Below, in pieces: positions 1 through 10,226 of a stretch of DNA of 64,000 nucleotides. The notes beneath the pieces were generated by a model that saw nothing but the letters and a program-made list of their open reading frames with translations, did not search any database and was not told the origin of the DNA. Positions within the stretch are counted from its first letter, which is position 1. Each line of letters starts with the position of its first letter. The stretch is from contig CBDDCQ010000006.1 of NCBI GenBank assembly GCA_965226285.1, positions 744,001 through 808,000 of the forward strand, written 5' to 3'. The DNA is from CBDDCQ01 sp965226285 (GTDB lineage Bacteria > Bacteroidota > Bacteroidia > Flavobacteriales > Ichthyobacteriaceae). The translations under genes and the position numbers were made by a program.

Positions 1-585
1 AATTAAGGAGAAACCTAAACCAAGAATATATCCAGACATTCCTTCTCTATATAATACTAAGATAAGTGATAGAAAAACTAAAGCAGAACCTGCATCAGGT
101 TGTATCATGATAATTCCTGCAGGTAATAATATAATTAATAGTGCACTAAATAAATAAGACGCTTTCTTTATATTCACAGTAGAAGAGCTCAAATATTTTG
201 AGAGAGCCAGGGCTGTAATAAATTTGCAAAATTCAGAAGGTTGCATATTAAAGCTACCTATAGAATACCAAGAAGTGGCTCCTGCTACTTTTTTTCCGAA
301 GATAAATAATCCCAATAGTAGAAAAATACTTATAATATAGAGTAATCCGGAAATATTTTCATACCATCGGGCACTTATAAATAGTGTAATAATGCCAAAA
401 AATAGACTAATCATTGCCCACAAAAATTGCTTGCCATATTTTTTAGAGAAATCAAAAAAATTAGTTAGTTCTTCTTGGTAAGAGGCACTGTATATGACTA
501 CTATTCCTAAAGAAACTAGAATTAAATATAAGAACACTAGATTCCAGTCTATTGAAAAAAATATTTGCCTGTTCCTTTGCATCAT
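1..585 (-). CDS. rodA: RodA/FtsW-type peptidoglycan polymerase (3' part beyond window)
   Basis: This is the N-terminal 195 residues of a SEDS-family membrane glycosyltransferase; the frame is open to position 1, so the C-terminus is missing. RodA polymerises glycan strands for cell elongation together with a class B PBP. Visible are hydrophobic segments with the family pattern: VIYSAS in the first membrane helix, GATSWYSIG followed by the QPSEFCK segment, and IQPDAGSALVF. Two adjacent Met codons (585 and 582) could start it; nothing separates them. It lies directly downstream of tRNA-Ser on the same strand and may share its promoter. RodA is preferred over FtsW from the SIG..NMQPSE context, but a partial sequence cannot fully settle that. 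Confidence 0.9.
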   Translation of the reverse strand, partial: MMQRNRQIFFSIDWNLVFLYLILVSLGIVVIYSASYQEELTNFFDFSKKYGKQFLWAMISLFFGIITLFISARWYENISGLLYIISIFLLLGLFIFGKKVAGATSWYSIGSFNMQPSEFCKFITALALSKYLSSSTVNIKKASYLFSALLIILLPAGIIMIQPDAGSALVFLSLILVLYREGMSGYILGLGFSLI

Positions 586-611
586 TAAATAATTGAGATA
601 AAATAAAAGAG

Positions 612-698
612 CGGAGAGAGAGGGATTCGAACCCTCGATACCCTTGCGGGTATAACACCTTAGCAGGGTGCCGCTTTCAGCCACTCAGCCACCTCTCC
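612..698 (-). tRNA. tRNA-Ser (anticodon GCU)
   Basis: An 87-nt class II tRNA. The acceptor stem GGAGAGG (5', ending at 698) pairs with TCTCTCC. The anticodon stem CACC/GGTG encloses CTGCTAA with anticodon GCT. There is a long variable arm (TACCCGCAAGGGTA) and a T-arm with GGTTCGAAT. The discriminator base is G and CCA is not encoded. The long variable arm and G73 fit serine. Confidence 0.95.
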
Positions 699-716
699 TC
701 CTTATTTTTGAGTGAA

Positions 717-745
717 CAAATATATAAATTATTTTGGATATTCAA
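717..745 (-). promoter_or_regulatory. Bacteroidota-type promoter for tRNA-Ser (and possibly rodA)
   Basis: On the minus strand TTG (745-743), an 18-bp spacer and TATATTTG (724-717) match the Bacteroidota consensus TTG/TAnnTTTG. The box ends 18 nt before the tRNA 5' end. It overlaps the 3' end of the upstream HD-phosphodiesterase gene. Confidence 0.75.
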
Positions 746-2774
746 TTCTAAGGTGATAAATATTTACCAATTTATTCTTGAATACTTTTTTTAGATGTTC
801 TATTTCTTTAAAAGTGATATTTGAATTTATAAATTGATTGTCATTTATTTGATTGTCTATTATACTATCTACTAAAATAGTTATATCATTATAAGTAGGT
901 TTTTCAAGACTTTTAGATGCTGCTTCTATGGAGTCACTCATCATTACAATAGCAGTTTCTTTAGAAAAGGGTTTTAAGCCGTTAGTATATCTAAAATATT
1001 CTTCCTCAATATTTTCGTCTTCTTGTTTAGCTTTAGTATAAAAGTACTTTATTACGGAATTTCCATGATGAGATCTTATAAAATCTATAATACTATCTGG
1101 GAGTTTATACTTTTTTGCAATTTCTATACCATTAGTAATATGATCTACAATGATTTTAACACTCTCTATAGGTGCTAGTTCATTGTGAGGATTAGCAAAT
1201 GTATGTTGATTTTCAGTGAAATATATAGGATTTTCCATTTTTCCTATATCGTGATATAGAGCACCTGTTCTTGTGAGCACAGGGTTAGCTCCTATTTCCA
1301 ATGCGGCATTTTCAGCTATATTAGCTACTTGTAAAGAATGTTGAAATGTACCAGGAGCTTTATTCGCTAATCTTTTTAGTAATTTAGAGTTAGTATCAGA
1401 TAACTCTATAAAGGAAATGTCAGAAATAAAGCCAAAAACTTTTTCGTATATGTAAATAATAGGATGCACAAAAAGTGTAAACATACCTGCCAATAAGAAC
1501 AATATGAAATTAAAAGTCTTAATATCTGAGATACCACCTTCTTGTGTAAATACTATACCTATATATGAAATATAAAAAGTAATGACTATTAAGCCTACAG
1601 ATATAAAAAAGTTAATTCTCTTGAGTAGTCCTAATTTGGTCAAACAAGCCATTGTTCCTACCAAAGATTGTATAAATATAAATTCAAAACTATTAGGTAC
1701 TATAAACCCTACGATAAGTATTAATAACATATATACAAAAAAACCTAACTCTACATCAAAAAATATTTTAAATACAATAGGCAACATACAAAATGGAATA
1801 GCATATATATAATCGATATTATATTTAGACACAAATATTGTGATAATGAACATCAATAATATGTTAAATAACAGGAATTTAACTTTATTATTATTTTCAA
1901 ATATTTCGGGACGAAATAGGTGTAAGAATAAATAGAGTAATAAAATAATACAAGAGATTAATATTACATATCCCAGTGTAATCCAAAAAGTATCTAGGGT
2001 ACCTATAGCTCTATTTTCATATTCATCTTTTAAGGATTTTAGTTTTAAAAATACTTCTCCTGTGACTATTTCGCCCTTAGAAATTACCTTAGTACCTTTA
2101 GCTATAAATCCATAAGTGTGAATGATATTTTTTAAGCTTTCGTCAAGCATATTTTTAGTAACACTCTTATTGTAAAATACATTATGTCGAAGGATATCGT
2201 AGAGTACATCTGATACTGTAGTTTTATATTGACCATAATTGACTGCCTTCATTTTAGATGCAATAAATTTAATAGCTTCTTGTACTGTGTATAATTCATT
2301 GTGTTTAATTTCTTTCTCTACTATATTGTTATTTATTATAAATACAATCTGCTCAGGATTATGAGTGATATAGTTATGGTTTTTAAATAGTATTCCTGTT
2401 TTATATATTTCCTTTACTTGATATTTAAAGAATTTTATTACTTTTTTATCTCTAATGGGTTTTCTATTTGAAAAAATGGAATCTATATCTTTTAAAACCT
2501 TATCTCTTATAGTATAATCTACATCAAAGTATAGTTTTACATTTTGTTTTATTTTTTTCTCTTCTTGACGAATATCTTTTTCGGATTTCTGTATAGCATA
2601 ATCAAAAGGTGCAAATAAATCTTTATGTAACCATGGTTTTCCTTTTTGGAATTCGTATTTAAAGTGTTCTACTTTAGGAAATAGATAAACGATTATAGAT
2701 ACCGTAGAGATAAACATGAAAGATTTGTATATATTGGCTTGATGTTTATATATATTTGATATTAATTTTTTCAT
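729..2774 (-). CDS. 7TMR-HD family membrane phosphodiesterase (PgpH-like)
   Basis: The 681-aa protein has an N-terminal membrane anchor (about residues 17-32), a large extracytoplasmic region to about 260 (7TMR-HDED type), a block of seven hydrophobic segments (about 265-455), and a C-terminal cytosolic HD domain. The HD signature is clear: HSLQVANIAE near residue 478, GALYHDIGKM near 506 and SHHGNS further on. In Firmicutes, PgpH of this architecture hydrolyses cyclic di-AMP; that substrate is inferred here from architecture only. It is a single gene between the methyltransferase and tRNA-Ser, and its length is usual for the family. Confidence 0.88.
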   Translation of the reverse strand: MKKLISNIYKHQANIYKSFMFISTVSIIVYLFPKVEHFKYEFQKGKPWLHKDLFAPFDYAIQKSEKDIRQEEKKIKQNVKLYFDVDYTIRDKVLKDIDSIFSNRKPIRDKKVIKFFKYQVKEIYKTGILFKNHNYITHNPEQIVFIINNNIVEKEIKHNELYTVQEAIKFIASKMKAVNYGQYKTTVSDVLYDILRHNVFYNKSVTKNMLDESLKNIIHTYGFIAKGTKVISKGEIVTGEVFLKLKSLKDEYENRAIGTLDTFWITLGYVILISCIILLLYLFLHLFRPEIFENNNKVKFLLFNILLMFIITIFVSKYNIDYIYAIPFCMLPIVFKIFFDVELGFFVYMLLILIVGFIVPNSFEFIFIQSLVGTMACLTKLGLLKRINFFISVGLIVITFYISYIGIVFTQEGGISDIKTFNFILFLLAGMFTLFVHPIIYIYEKVFGFISDISFIELSDTNSKLLKRLANKAPGTFQHSLQVANIAENAALEIGANPVLTRTGALYHDIGKMENPIYFTENQHTFANPHNELAPIESVKIIVDHITNGIEIAKKYKLPDSIIDFIRSHHGNSVIKYFYTKAKQEDENIEEEYFRYTNGLKPFSKETAIVMMSDSIEAASKSLEKPTYNDITILVDSIIDNQINDNQFINSNITFKEIEHLKKVFKNKLVNIYHLRIEYPK

Positions 2775-2907
2775 GTTTTTAATTAAATTTATTTTAGAGT
2801 TCTAATTTATATAAATATCTTCCAATGCAGATAATTTATCAAATTCAGATTTATCTAAATTAGGAAAATATTTGCTTATGTAGTAAATTAGATAGTATAT
2901 TTGATTT

Positions 2908-4368
2908 TTATTTATTTAAAAACTTATCAATTTCTTTTATTATATCTTTTAGCTCTGCATCTACCCATTCCCCTGGTTTGTTTCCTTTGGGTTTAAATTT
3001 ATTAATCAAATGCTTCTCTAACTTCCTATACTCTATTGTATGCACCTTATACTCCATCTTGTAAGCTCTATTAGGGTCTGCAGTTTGGTAGGAGTTTAAT
3101 CTGGATTTCCAATCCTTAGCTATCCCTATCTTGTAATATCTGTATTGTTTATTACTTATTATATAAACAAACTTCTTATTAAAGTTTTCATCAGGAGTAT
3201 CTGTTCTCAATGGTGGATCTGTCTTATAATTTATACCATCAGTATTAAAATCAAATAAGTTAGTCTGTGACTTTATTCTTTTCTTTACCAACTCAAATGC
3301 TTTTACAGATACATCTATCCCTATCCACTCTCTATTTAACCTTTCCGCTGCAATGCAAGTAGTAGCACAACCACAAAAGGGGTCTAATACTATGTCTCCC
3401 TCATTACTACTTGCTTTGATAATTCTTTCCAGCAGCTTTAAAGGTTTTTGAGTAGGGTAGCCAACATATTCTCTTCCCATAGCTCTTGGAATATCAATCC
3501 AATTATTATCAATAGGGTATCCTTCATAATCTTCCAAATACATCCTTCTTTCTAAAGTTTTATTTTTAGTAATAACTACATTTCCTTTTTTATATTCTTC
3601 CTCTAATCTTTCTTTACTCAATCTCCAACCTGAAGGATAAGGGTTTTTAAAGCCTTTCCATTCATAACATAAATTAGGTCTATCGCCCATACTTTTAGAA
3701 CAAAAAATTGGAATTCCTGTATAATATCTGTTTTGTTCTTTATCTACTTTATTAAATTTTTTTGTTATATCTCCTTCTTTTATATCTTCTGTATTTCTAA
3801 AATTAAAATTATCACTTTTGGTGTAAAAGAATATTATATCTGTATTATTCCCAAATTTTTTTCCCTTAAACTGACTACCTTTACCCCTTTTATCATTTCT
3901 TTGCCATGTTATTTCATTCCTAAAATTCTTTTCTCCAAATATTATATCCAATAATATTTTTAAATAATGACTCATAGTAGGGTCACAGTGCAAATAGATA
4001 CTCCCTATATCTTTCAAAACTCTATGCATTTCTATCAATCTAATAGCCATATAGCATAAGTAACAATAATTGTATAAATAATGTTTATTTTTAGTTATAT
4101 CTGAAATATTTCTAATACTGTCTAAAAAAAGATATAAATCTATATAATCCTCTTCTATATCTTTTAACCAATCATCTTTTACATCTTCTTGCCTAAATAT
4201 ATCGCTAAATTCAGCACCTTCTGCACTGCTACCTATAGGTGCGGTAAACAGTTTTTTCTTATTAAAAGGAGGATCTAAATAGATAAGGTCTATACTTTTT
4301 GTATTTATCCCCCTCAATACATCTAAATTGTCCTTGTTAAATATAGTTCTATTTTCTACCTGTCTCAT
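2908..4368 (-). CDS. DNA methyltransferase (beta-class, DPPF) with C-terminal GIY-YIG-like (T5orf172) domain
   Basis: The 486-aa protein begins with the amino-methyltransferase motif IV (LDPPFNKK, residues 31-38). The SAM-binding motif comes late (VLDPFCGCATT, about 325-336), the order of beta-class N6-adenine/N4-cytosine methylases, with a target-recognition region between. From about residue 396 a separate domain starts with FVYIISN..QYRYYKIGIAK and continues through a conserved Arg-Leu pair to EKHLINKFKP..GEWV. This resembles the T5orf172/MUG113 branch of GIY-YIG nucleases. The product therefore looks like a methylase carrying a nuclease-fold domain. No separate restriction gene is adjacent; the 134 bp upstream and 133 bp downstream hold no convincing gene. 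Methylase identity is firm; activity of the tail is uncertain. Confidence 0.88.
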   Translation of the reverse strand: MRQVENRTIFNKDNLDVLRGINTKSIDLIYLDPPFNKKKLFTAPIGSSAEGAEFSDIFRQEDVKDDWLKDIEEDYIDLYLFLDSIRNISDITKNKHYLYNYCYLCYMAIRLIEMHRVLKDIGSIYLHCDPTMSHYLKILLDIIFGEKNFRNEITWQRNDKRGKGSQFKGKKFGNNTDIIFFYTKSDNFNFRNTEDIKEGDITKKFNKVDKEQNRYYTGIPIFCSKSMGDRPNLCYEWKGFKNPYPSGWRLSKERLEEEYKKGNVVITKNKTLERRMYLEDYEGYPIDNNWIDIPRAMGREYVGYPTQKPLKLLERIIKASSNEGDIVLDPFCGCATTCIAAERLNREWIGIDVSVKAFELVKKRIKSQTNLFDFNTDGINYKTDPPLRTDTPDENFNKKFVYIISNKQYRYYKIGIAKDWKSRLNSYQTADPNRAYKMEYKVHTIEYRKLEKHLINKFKPKGNKPGEWVDAELKDIIKEIDKFLNK

Positions 4369-4502
4369 TTTCTTTATTTTTCAATATTTATATATTCCAT
4401 TTATTTACTATTTAATTATAAACTTAGATATATTTTTTTGTAAAATACAAGTTTTTTCATATAAAAATCTATTTATCATTTTCACCAATCATTAAAAAAA
4501 TA

Positions 4503-6929
4503 CTACTGTCTCAACTGTGCATTTAAATGCTTCTCTATAGTTTGTTGAATTTTGCCCATTACTCTATCTATACACTTATCTGTAAGGGTTTTGGTTTCAT
4601 CTTGCAATACAAAACTCACTGCATACGATTTTTTACCCTTTGGCAATTTATCGCCCTGATATACATCAAATAAATTTACCTTTTTAAGTATATTTTTTTC
4701 AGTTTGGTGTGCCAAAGTATAAATTTGGTCAAACTTTACATTCTCATCCAATAGCAATGCCAAATCTCGCCTTACCTCAGGGTATTTGGGCAATTCTGTA
4801 TATTGTACTCTGTTATCTTTTATCCTTTCTAATACCACATCCCAGTTCAAATCTGCGTATAATACCGTCTGTTTGATGCCCATCTTATTAAGTATAGTAT
4901 TTTTTACCAAGCCCACCTCTACCAAAGTTTGTTTACCTGATTTTATAGCAATTCCTTCTAAAAACACATCTGATTTGCAAGGTGCAAACTTAGTATCTTT
5001 AATGCCTAATCTACTCAATATACACTCTACTACAGATTTTATATCATAAAAGTCAGAGGGTTTTTGAGCTTTGCTCCAGTTGGCAGGAGTTCGGTTTCCT
5101 GTGATAAAGATACTCAAATGCTTACTTTCTTGGTAAGTTCCTGCGTGTTTGTGATAAATTTTGCCAAGTTCAAATAATTTTAAATCTGTATTCTTTCTAT
5201 TGATATTATGGGCTATGGCTTCTAATCCGCTAAAAAGCATAGATTGCCTCATCACTGCCAAATCACTACTGAGAGGGTTCATCATAGATACCATATTATT
5301 GGGGTTCAATTTATCCAATAAATCTGTATAAGAAGCCTTAGTAAGGGAATTCGCCATCATCTCGCTAAAGCCATTAGCCGATAGATAATCCGATACCAAT
5401 ACTGCCATCTTTTCGGAGTTATATTTATCTGCATAAGACACTGAAATATTTAGCTTTTCTGAAAACTCTACATTGTTGTACCCATATACCCTTAGTATTT
5501 CCTCTATTACATCTGCCTCCCTGCGTACATCTACCCTATAAGCCGGCACATTAAGCGTAAGCAAAGTATCGTTTTGAGCCACTACTGAAATATCTAAGGA
5601 CTCCAAAATGCTCTTCATCTGCTGTAACGGAATCTCTTTTCCTATAAGCCTTTGGGATCTGGCATAGCAAAATTCCACCTGAAAATCTGCAATAGGATTG
5701 GGATAGTGGTCATATATATCTGATGACAATTTTCCACCTGTAACTTCAACAATCAAGCTCACTGCCCTTTGCAGAGCCACCAAAGTAATATTGGGGTCTA
5801 TTCCCCTCTCGAATCGGAAAGAAGCATCAGTATTTAAACCATATCTTTTAGATGTCTTCCGTATAGATATAGCATCAAAATAAGCACTCTCCAAAAATAT
5901 ACTCGTGGTGTTATCCGTTACCCCGGAATATATACCTCCAAACACGCCTGCTATACACATAATATCCCTTTGATCGGCTATCACTAAATCTTCGCAATGT
6001 AATTGTCTTTCTACATCGTCTAAAGTAGTAAACTTCTCTTTTGGATGGGCTCTTCTCACTATTACAGTATTTCCTTTGATCTTACCTAAATCAAAGGCAT
6101 GTAAGGGTTGACCCAGTTCGTGTAATACAAAATTAGTAACATCTACCACATTATTAATAGGGGTAAGACCTATAGATTTCAATCTATTCTGTAACCACTT
6201 TGGAGATGAAACCACCTGAATATCTGAAATCACTACTCCTGCATATCTAGGGCATAAGTCAGTATCTTCTACTTTTACATTTAAAGGAAAATTCTCTTTA
6301 TTTATTTGTATAGGCTTATATTTAGGCAAACTATAAGGATAGGTTTTACCTTTCATTTTAAACCCTGCATATAGGTCTCGGGCTACGCCAATATAACTCA
6401 TAGCATCTGATCTATTGGGAGTAAGTCCTATCTCAAATACGCTATCACTTTGAATATCAAATACCTCCGTCAAAGATGTACCCACTTGCAGGTGAGTATC
6501 CAATACCATTATTCCATCGTGAGAAGTACCCAGTCCCAGTTCATCTTCGGCACAAATCATACCCATAGATACTTCACCTCTTATCTTATTCTTTTTAATT
6601 TTAAATTTCTTATCTCCATCGTACAGCAGAGTACCTACCGTGGCTACAGGCACCTTTTGATCAGCAGCCACATTAGGGGCTCCACATACAATTTGCAAGG
6701 GCTCCTCTGCTCCCACGTCTACCGTAGTTACTTTGAGTTTATCAGCATTGGGGTGGGCTACACAAGTCATCACCTGCCCTACTACTACACCTTTTAATCC
6801 TCCTTTTACAGTTTCAAATTCTTCTACCGCTTCTACTTCTAATCCCAAATTGGTAAGCAATTCCGATACCTCTTCTACCTTTTCATCTATGAGCAAATAC
6901 TCCTTGAGCCAATGATATGATATCTTCAT
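4503..6929 (-). CDS. pheT: Phenylalanyl-tRNA synthetase beta subunit
   Basis: The 808-aa length and domain order are those of bacterial PheT: an N-terminal core, an EMAP-like tRNA-binding domain (about residues 40-150, including VTCVAHPNADKLKV and IVCGAPNV), B3/B4 with the editing site, B5 (about 400-475), a catalytic-like core, and a C-terminal FDX-ACB anticodon-binding domain (SYPEV-like YTELPKYPEVRRDLALL through KSYAVSFVLQD). It pairs with PheS to charge tRNA-Phe; pheS is not in this window. It lies 40 bp downstream of ilvE on the same strand, so the two may be cotranscribed. Confidence 0.97.
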   Translation of the reverse strand: MKISYHWLKEYLLIDEKVEEVSELLTNLGLEVEAVEEFETVKGGLKGVVVGQVMTCVAHPNADKLKVTTVDVGAEEPLQIVCGAPNVAADQKVPVATVGTLLYDGDKKFKIKKNKIRGEVSMGMICAEDELGLGTSHDGIMVLDTHLQVGTSLTEVFDIQSDSVFEIGLTPNRSDAMSYIGVARDLYAGFKMKGKTYPYSLPKYKPIQINKENFPLNVKVEDTDLCPRYAGVVISDIQVVSSPKWLQNRLKSIGLTPINNVVDVTNFVLHELGQPLHAFDLGKIKGNTVIVRRAHPKEKFTTLDDVERQLHCEDLVIADQRDIMCIAGVFGGIYSGVTDNTTSIFLESAYFDAISIRKTSKRYGLNTDASFRFERGIDPNITLVALQRAVSLIVEVTGGKLSSDIYDHYPNPIADFQVEFCYARSQRLIGKEIPLQQMKSILESLDISVVAQNDTLLTLNVPAYRVDVRREADVIEEILRVYGYNNVEFSEKLNISVSYADKYNSEKMAVLVSDYLSANGFSEMMANSLTKASYTDLLDKLNPNNMVSMMNPLSSDLAVMRQSMLFSGLEAIAHNINRKNTDLKLFELGKIYHKHAGTYQESKHLSIFITGNRTPANWSKAQKPSDFYDIKSVVECILSRLGIKDTKFAPCKSDVFLEGIAIKSGKQTLVEVGLVKNTILNKMGIKQTVLYADLNWDVVLERIKDNRVQYTELPKYPEVRRDLALLLDENVKFDQIYTLAHQTEKNILKKVNLFDVYQGDKLPKGKKSYAVSFVLQDETKTLTDKCIDRVMGKIQQTIEKHLNAQLRQ

Positions 6930-6969
6930 TTAAATATAATAATTAGTATTTCTCAAAAAAACGTATGAT

Positions 6970-8013
6970 TTAATTTACTTTTACGCTCCAGCCATAAGGA
7001 TCTTCAGCTTGCCTCATCTGTATATCTAGCATACACTTACGCAACATCTGGGCATAAGAATTTTCTAATTTTGGTAACTCATAATCTAGTCCCTTGTGTG
7101 AGAGCAAACATATAGGACTAATGATAGCTGCTGTACCCGATCCAAAGGCTTCCAGTAACGTACCTTGGCTATGTACTGCTACCAATTCATCTATGGCAAT
7201 GGGTCTTACCTCCACTTCTATACCTTTATCTTTTGCCAACTGAATAAGACTTTTACGTGTAACACCATCTAATATACGTTCACTGGTAGGAGGCGTAATG
7301 AGTTTATCGCCTATTCTAAAAAATAAATTCATAGTACCCGCTTCCTCTACATAAGTATGCGATTGGTCTGTCCATATAATTTGGTCGTAGCCTTGGTCTA
7401 CCGTTTGAGCCATAGGATAAAATGATGCCGAATAGTTACCCGCTGCCTTAGCAAATCCTACTCCTCCATCAGCTGCACGGCTATACTTCTCTGCAATCTT
7501 TACCCGTACAGGTTTAGGATAATAGGCACCTACTGGACTACACAAAATCATAAATTTATATGCATTAGACCAATTTGCCATAATGGTATCTTCGGTAGCT
7601 ATCATAAACGGGCGAATATAAAGCGAACAACCTTGCTGGGTAGGTACCCAATCTCTATCTAATTTGACTAATTCGGTAAGCCCCTGCATAAACATATAAG
7701 CCGGAAATTCTGGCATTTTAAGTCTGACCGCCGAGACATTGATACGCTTTTGATTTTCATCAGGGCGAAAGAGAAATACATCTCCTACTTCATTTTTATA
7801 GGCTTTCATTCCCTCAAATACAGCTTGCCCATAGTGAAAAACTTTAGCCGCAGGCGATAGCGTGATAGGTGCATAAGGCTGTATATTACCCTCTGACCAA
7901 CTACCATTGGTATAATCACACACATACATGTGGTCTGTAAAAAAGTTTCCAAAACCTAAATTATTAAAATCTATTTGACCTACTCTACTCTGCTGTACTT
8001 TCGTTATTTTCAT
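6970..8013 (-). CDS. ilvE: Branched-chain amino acid aminotransferase
   Basis: A 347-aa class IV PLP-dependent aminotransferase that interconverts Leu, Ile and Val with their 2-oxo acids. Visible family motifs: FHYGQAVFEGMKAY near residue 60, YIRPFMIATE, the segment YVEEAGTMNLFFRIGD that follows the PLP lysine, ILDGVTRKSL, and EAFGSGTAA near the C-terminus. Length and order are those of the longer (fungal/Bacteroidota-like) IlvE group. A plausible -7 box lies about 100 bp upstream. Confidence 0.96.
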   Translation of the reverse strand: MKITKVQQSRVGQIDFNNLGFGNFFTDHMYVCDYTNGSWSEGNIQPYAPITLSPAAKVFHYGQAVFEGMKAYKNEVGDVFLFRPDENQKRINVSAVRLKMPEFPAYMFMQGLTELVKLDRDWVPTQQGCSLYIRPFMIATEDTIMANWSNAYKFMILCSPVGAYYPKPVRVKIAEKYSRAADGGVGFAKAAGNYSASFYPMAQTVDQGYDQIIWTDQSHTYVEEAGTMNLFFRIGDKLITPPTSERILDGVTRKSLIQLAKDKGIEVEVRPIAIDELVAVHSQGTLLEAFGSGTAAIISPICLLSHKGLDYELPKLENSYAQMLRKCMLDIQMRQAEDPYGWSVKVN

Positions 8014-8324
8014 AGTTTTATTATATATTAAGAAATATTGTTTTAAAATCTTGTATTAATTTTGGTTCAAAATAATTTAAAGGGATTTTTTCTAACACAA
8101 TTTAAGAGGCAAATATACGATTTTTTCTGTCGATAATGATAGCTCCATTCATACTCTTTGTAAGTGATCATAAAACTTGTGTTTATGAATACCCCTAAAT
8201 AGCTTTAAAATAGACCTTAATTTCAATCTCTAGAAATTCAGAAACGGATAATATGCTTGTTTTTATAGATCATACAGGTTTACAAATGTAATGATTTACA
8301 TTTAAATTATCTCAAAGCTAATTC
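8014..8324. promoter_or_regulatory. ilvE-acs intergenic region with a -7-type box
   Basis: This 311-bp gap holds no gene. On the minus strand TATATTTG (8117-8110) matches the Bacteroidota -7 element and would give ilvE a leader of about 90 nt; no clear TTG lies at the expected -33 distance. Nothing else is recognised. Confidence 0.45.
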
Positions 8325-10226
8325 TTATAAACGCTTCTCTATAATTTCATCTACCACATCAGGGTTAAGCAAAGTAGAAGTATCTCCCAAATTAGAAGTA
8401 TCTCCACAAGCTATTTTTCTAAGAATACGACGCATTATTTTTCCGGATCTAGTTTTGGGTAAACCGCTTACAAACTGTATCTTATCTAGTTTAGCAATAG
8501 CTCCAATAGTATTGGCAACTAAGTGATTTACTTCTACTCTCAATTGCTCTTCTGCTCTCTCTACATCATCATATTTAGTTACATAAGCGTACAATGCATT
8601 GCCTTTTACATCGTGAGGAAAACCTACTATGGCACATTCTACAATATCTTTATGCTCAGTAATTATATTTTCTATAGGTGCAGTTCCCAAATTATGCCCA
8701 GATACTACTATCACATCGTCTACCCTACCAGTAATTCTATAATTACCCATTGCATCCCTATAGGCAGCATCTCCGGTAAAATATTTATTTGAATAGGTTG
8801 AAAAATAAGTTTCTCTATAGCGTTTATGGTCACCGTAAATGGTACGTGCCATAGAGGGCCAAGGTGCTTTTATAGTCAACTTTCCCTCCGCTGGTACCCC
8901 TGTAATCTCTTGCCCATTTTCATCTACCAATGCAGGTTGTATACCGGGCAACGGCAAAGTGGCAAAAGTAGGACGAAGTGGTGTAATCCCAGCCAACGCA
9001 GAAATCATTATGGATCCTGTTTCTGTTTGCCACCAAGTATCCACTATAGGGCAAGTTCCCTTTCCTATATTGTCATTGTACCAATGCCAAGCCTCTTCAT
9101 TGATAGGCTCTCCCACAGAACCCAAGACCTTTAAACTCGATAAATCGTGTTTTTCTACCAAATCCAAAGGATGCTTAGCCAAAGCCCTAATAGCTGTAGG
9201 AGCTGTATAAAAATGAGTAACTTTAAGTTTACTTACAACCTCCCAAAAGCGACCAAAATTGGGATAAGAAGGTACCCCCTCAAACATCACTGTAGTAGCA
9301 CCCGATAATAAGGGTCCATAAGTAATATAAGAATGCCCTGTAATCCACCCTATGTCAGCAGTACACCAATATATATCATACTCTGCCATTTGAAATACAT
9401 TTTGAAAAGTGTAAGCAGCTCCCACCATATATCCCCCTATAGTATGCACCATACCTTTAGGTTTGCCTGTAGAACCTGAAGTATAAAGAATAAACAACAT
9501 ATCGTCTGAATCCATTTCTTCTGCCCTACAATTGATATTTTTTACTTTTTGCAACTCATTAAACCAAAATTTATCCCTCCCCTCTTGCATAGCCGTAGGT
9601 TCTAAAGTTCTCCTATATACTATTACATTCTCTACACAAGGAGTTTGCTTTAAAGCCTCATCACATACAGCTTTTAGATTAATCCGTTTACTCCCTCTAT
9701 ATACCTCATTAGCCGTAATAAGCATTTTACATTGTGAATCATTTATTCTACCAGCTAAAGCTACAGAAGAAAAACCTGCAAATACTATAGAGTGAACCGC
9801 CCCTATCCTAGCACACGCCAACATCGCTATAGTAAGTTCAGGTATCATAGGCATATACAAACATATTCTATCGCCTTTTTTAATACCGTTGTTTTTAAGA
9901 ACATTAGCAAAATGGCATACCTTTACATATAGTTGCCTGTAAGTAATATACCTAGACTCTTCATCTGGGTTATTAGGCTCCCAAATGATAGCCGTTTTAT
10001 TACCTCTCTCCTCCAAATGCCTATCCAAACAGTTCTCTACAATATTCAATTTTCCTCCTATAAACCACTTTACATCAGGTTTTGATAAATCGCAATCCAT
10101 TACTTTATTCCATTTCTTTTTCCATTGAAAATTCTCTGCAATATCTGCCCAAAAATCTTCGGGATTTTGAATACTCCTTTCGTAATCTTCCTTATACTTT
10201 TTAAATGAATGTATTCTTTGTATCAT
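8325..10226 (-). CDS. acs: Acetyl-CoA synthetase (AMP-forming)
   Basis: A 633-aa ANL-superfamily enzyme activating acetate to acetyl-CoA via acetyl-AMP. The P-loop-like motif YTSGSTGKPKG (about residue 249), DTWWQTETGSIMIS (adenylate binding), YFTGDAAYRDAMGNYRITGR (hinge) and the C-terminal TRSGKIMRR with the regulatory/catalytic Lys are all present. The N-terminal EDFWADIAENFQWKKKW block and the GHNLGTAPIENI segment are typical of Acs rather than propionyl-CoA ligase. It appears to be a single-gene unit with an IS remnant upstream. Confidence 0.96.
   Translation of the reverse strand: MIQRIHSFKKYKEDYERSIQNPEDFWADIAENFQWKKKWNKVMDCDLSKPDVKWFIGGKLNIVENCLDRHLEERGNKTAIIWEPNNPDEESRYITYRQLYVKVCHFANVLKNNGIKKGDRICLYMPMIPELTIAMLACARIGAVHSIVFAGFSSVALAGRINDSQCKMLITANEVYRGSKRINLKAVCDEALKQTPCVENVIVYRRTLEPTAMQEGRDKFWFNELQKVKNINCRAEEMDSDDMLFILYTSGSTGKPKGMVHTIGGYMVGAAYTFQNVFQMAEYDIYWCTADIGWITGHSYITYGPLLSGATTVMFEGVPSYPNFGRFWEVVSKLKVTHFYTAPTAIRALAKHPLDLVEKHDLSSLKVLGSVGEPINEEAWHWYNDNIGKGTCPIVDTWWQTETGSIMISALAGITPLRPTFATLPLPGIQPALVDENGQEITGVPAEGKLTIKAPWPSMARTIYGDHKRYRETYFSTYSNKYFTGDAAYRDAMGNYRITGRVDDVIVVSGHNLGTAPIENIITEHKDIVECAIVGFPHDVKGNALYAYVTKYDDVERAEEQLRVEVNHLVANTIGAIAKLDKIQFVSGLPKTRSGKIMRRILRKIACGDTSNLGDTSTLLNPDVVDEIIEKRL

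Noticed and set aside
461..658. 65-codon minus-strand ORF covering the tRNA and the rodA start
   Set aside because: It runs through tRNA-Ser and overlaps rodA in another frame; clearly spurious.
2805..2907. Minus-strand peptide NQIYYLIYYISKYFPNLDK just downstream of the methyltransferase
   Set aside because: It looks protein-like and may be a relic, but it has no start codon and only about 35 codons; no family can be named.
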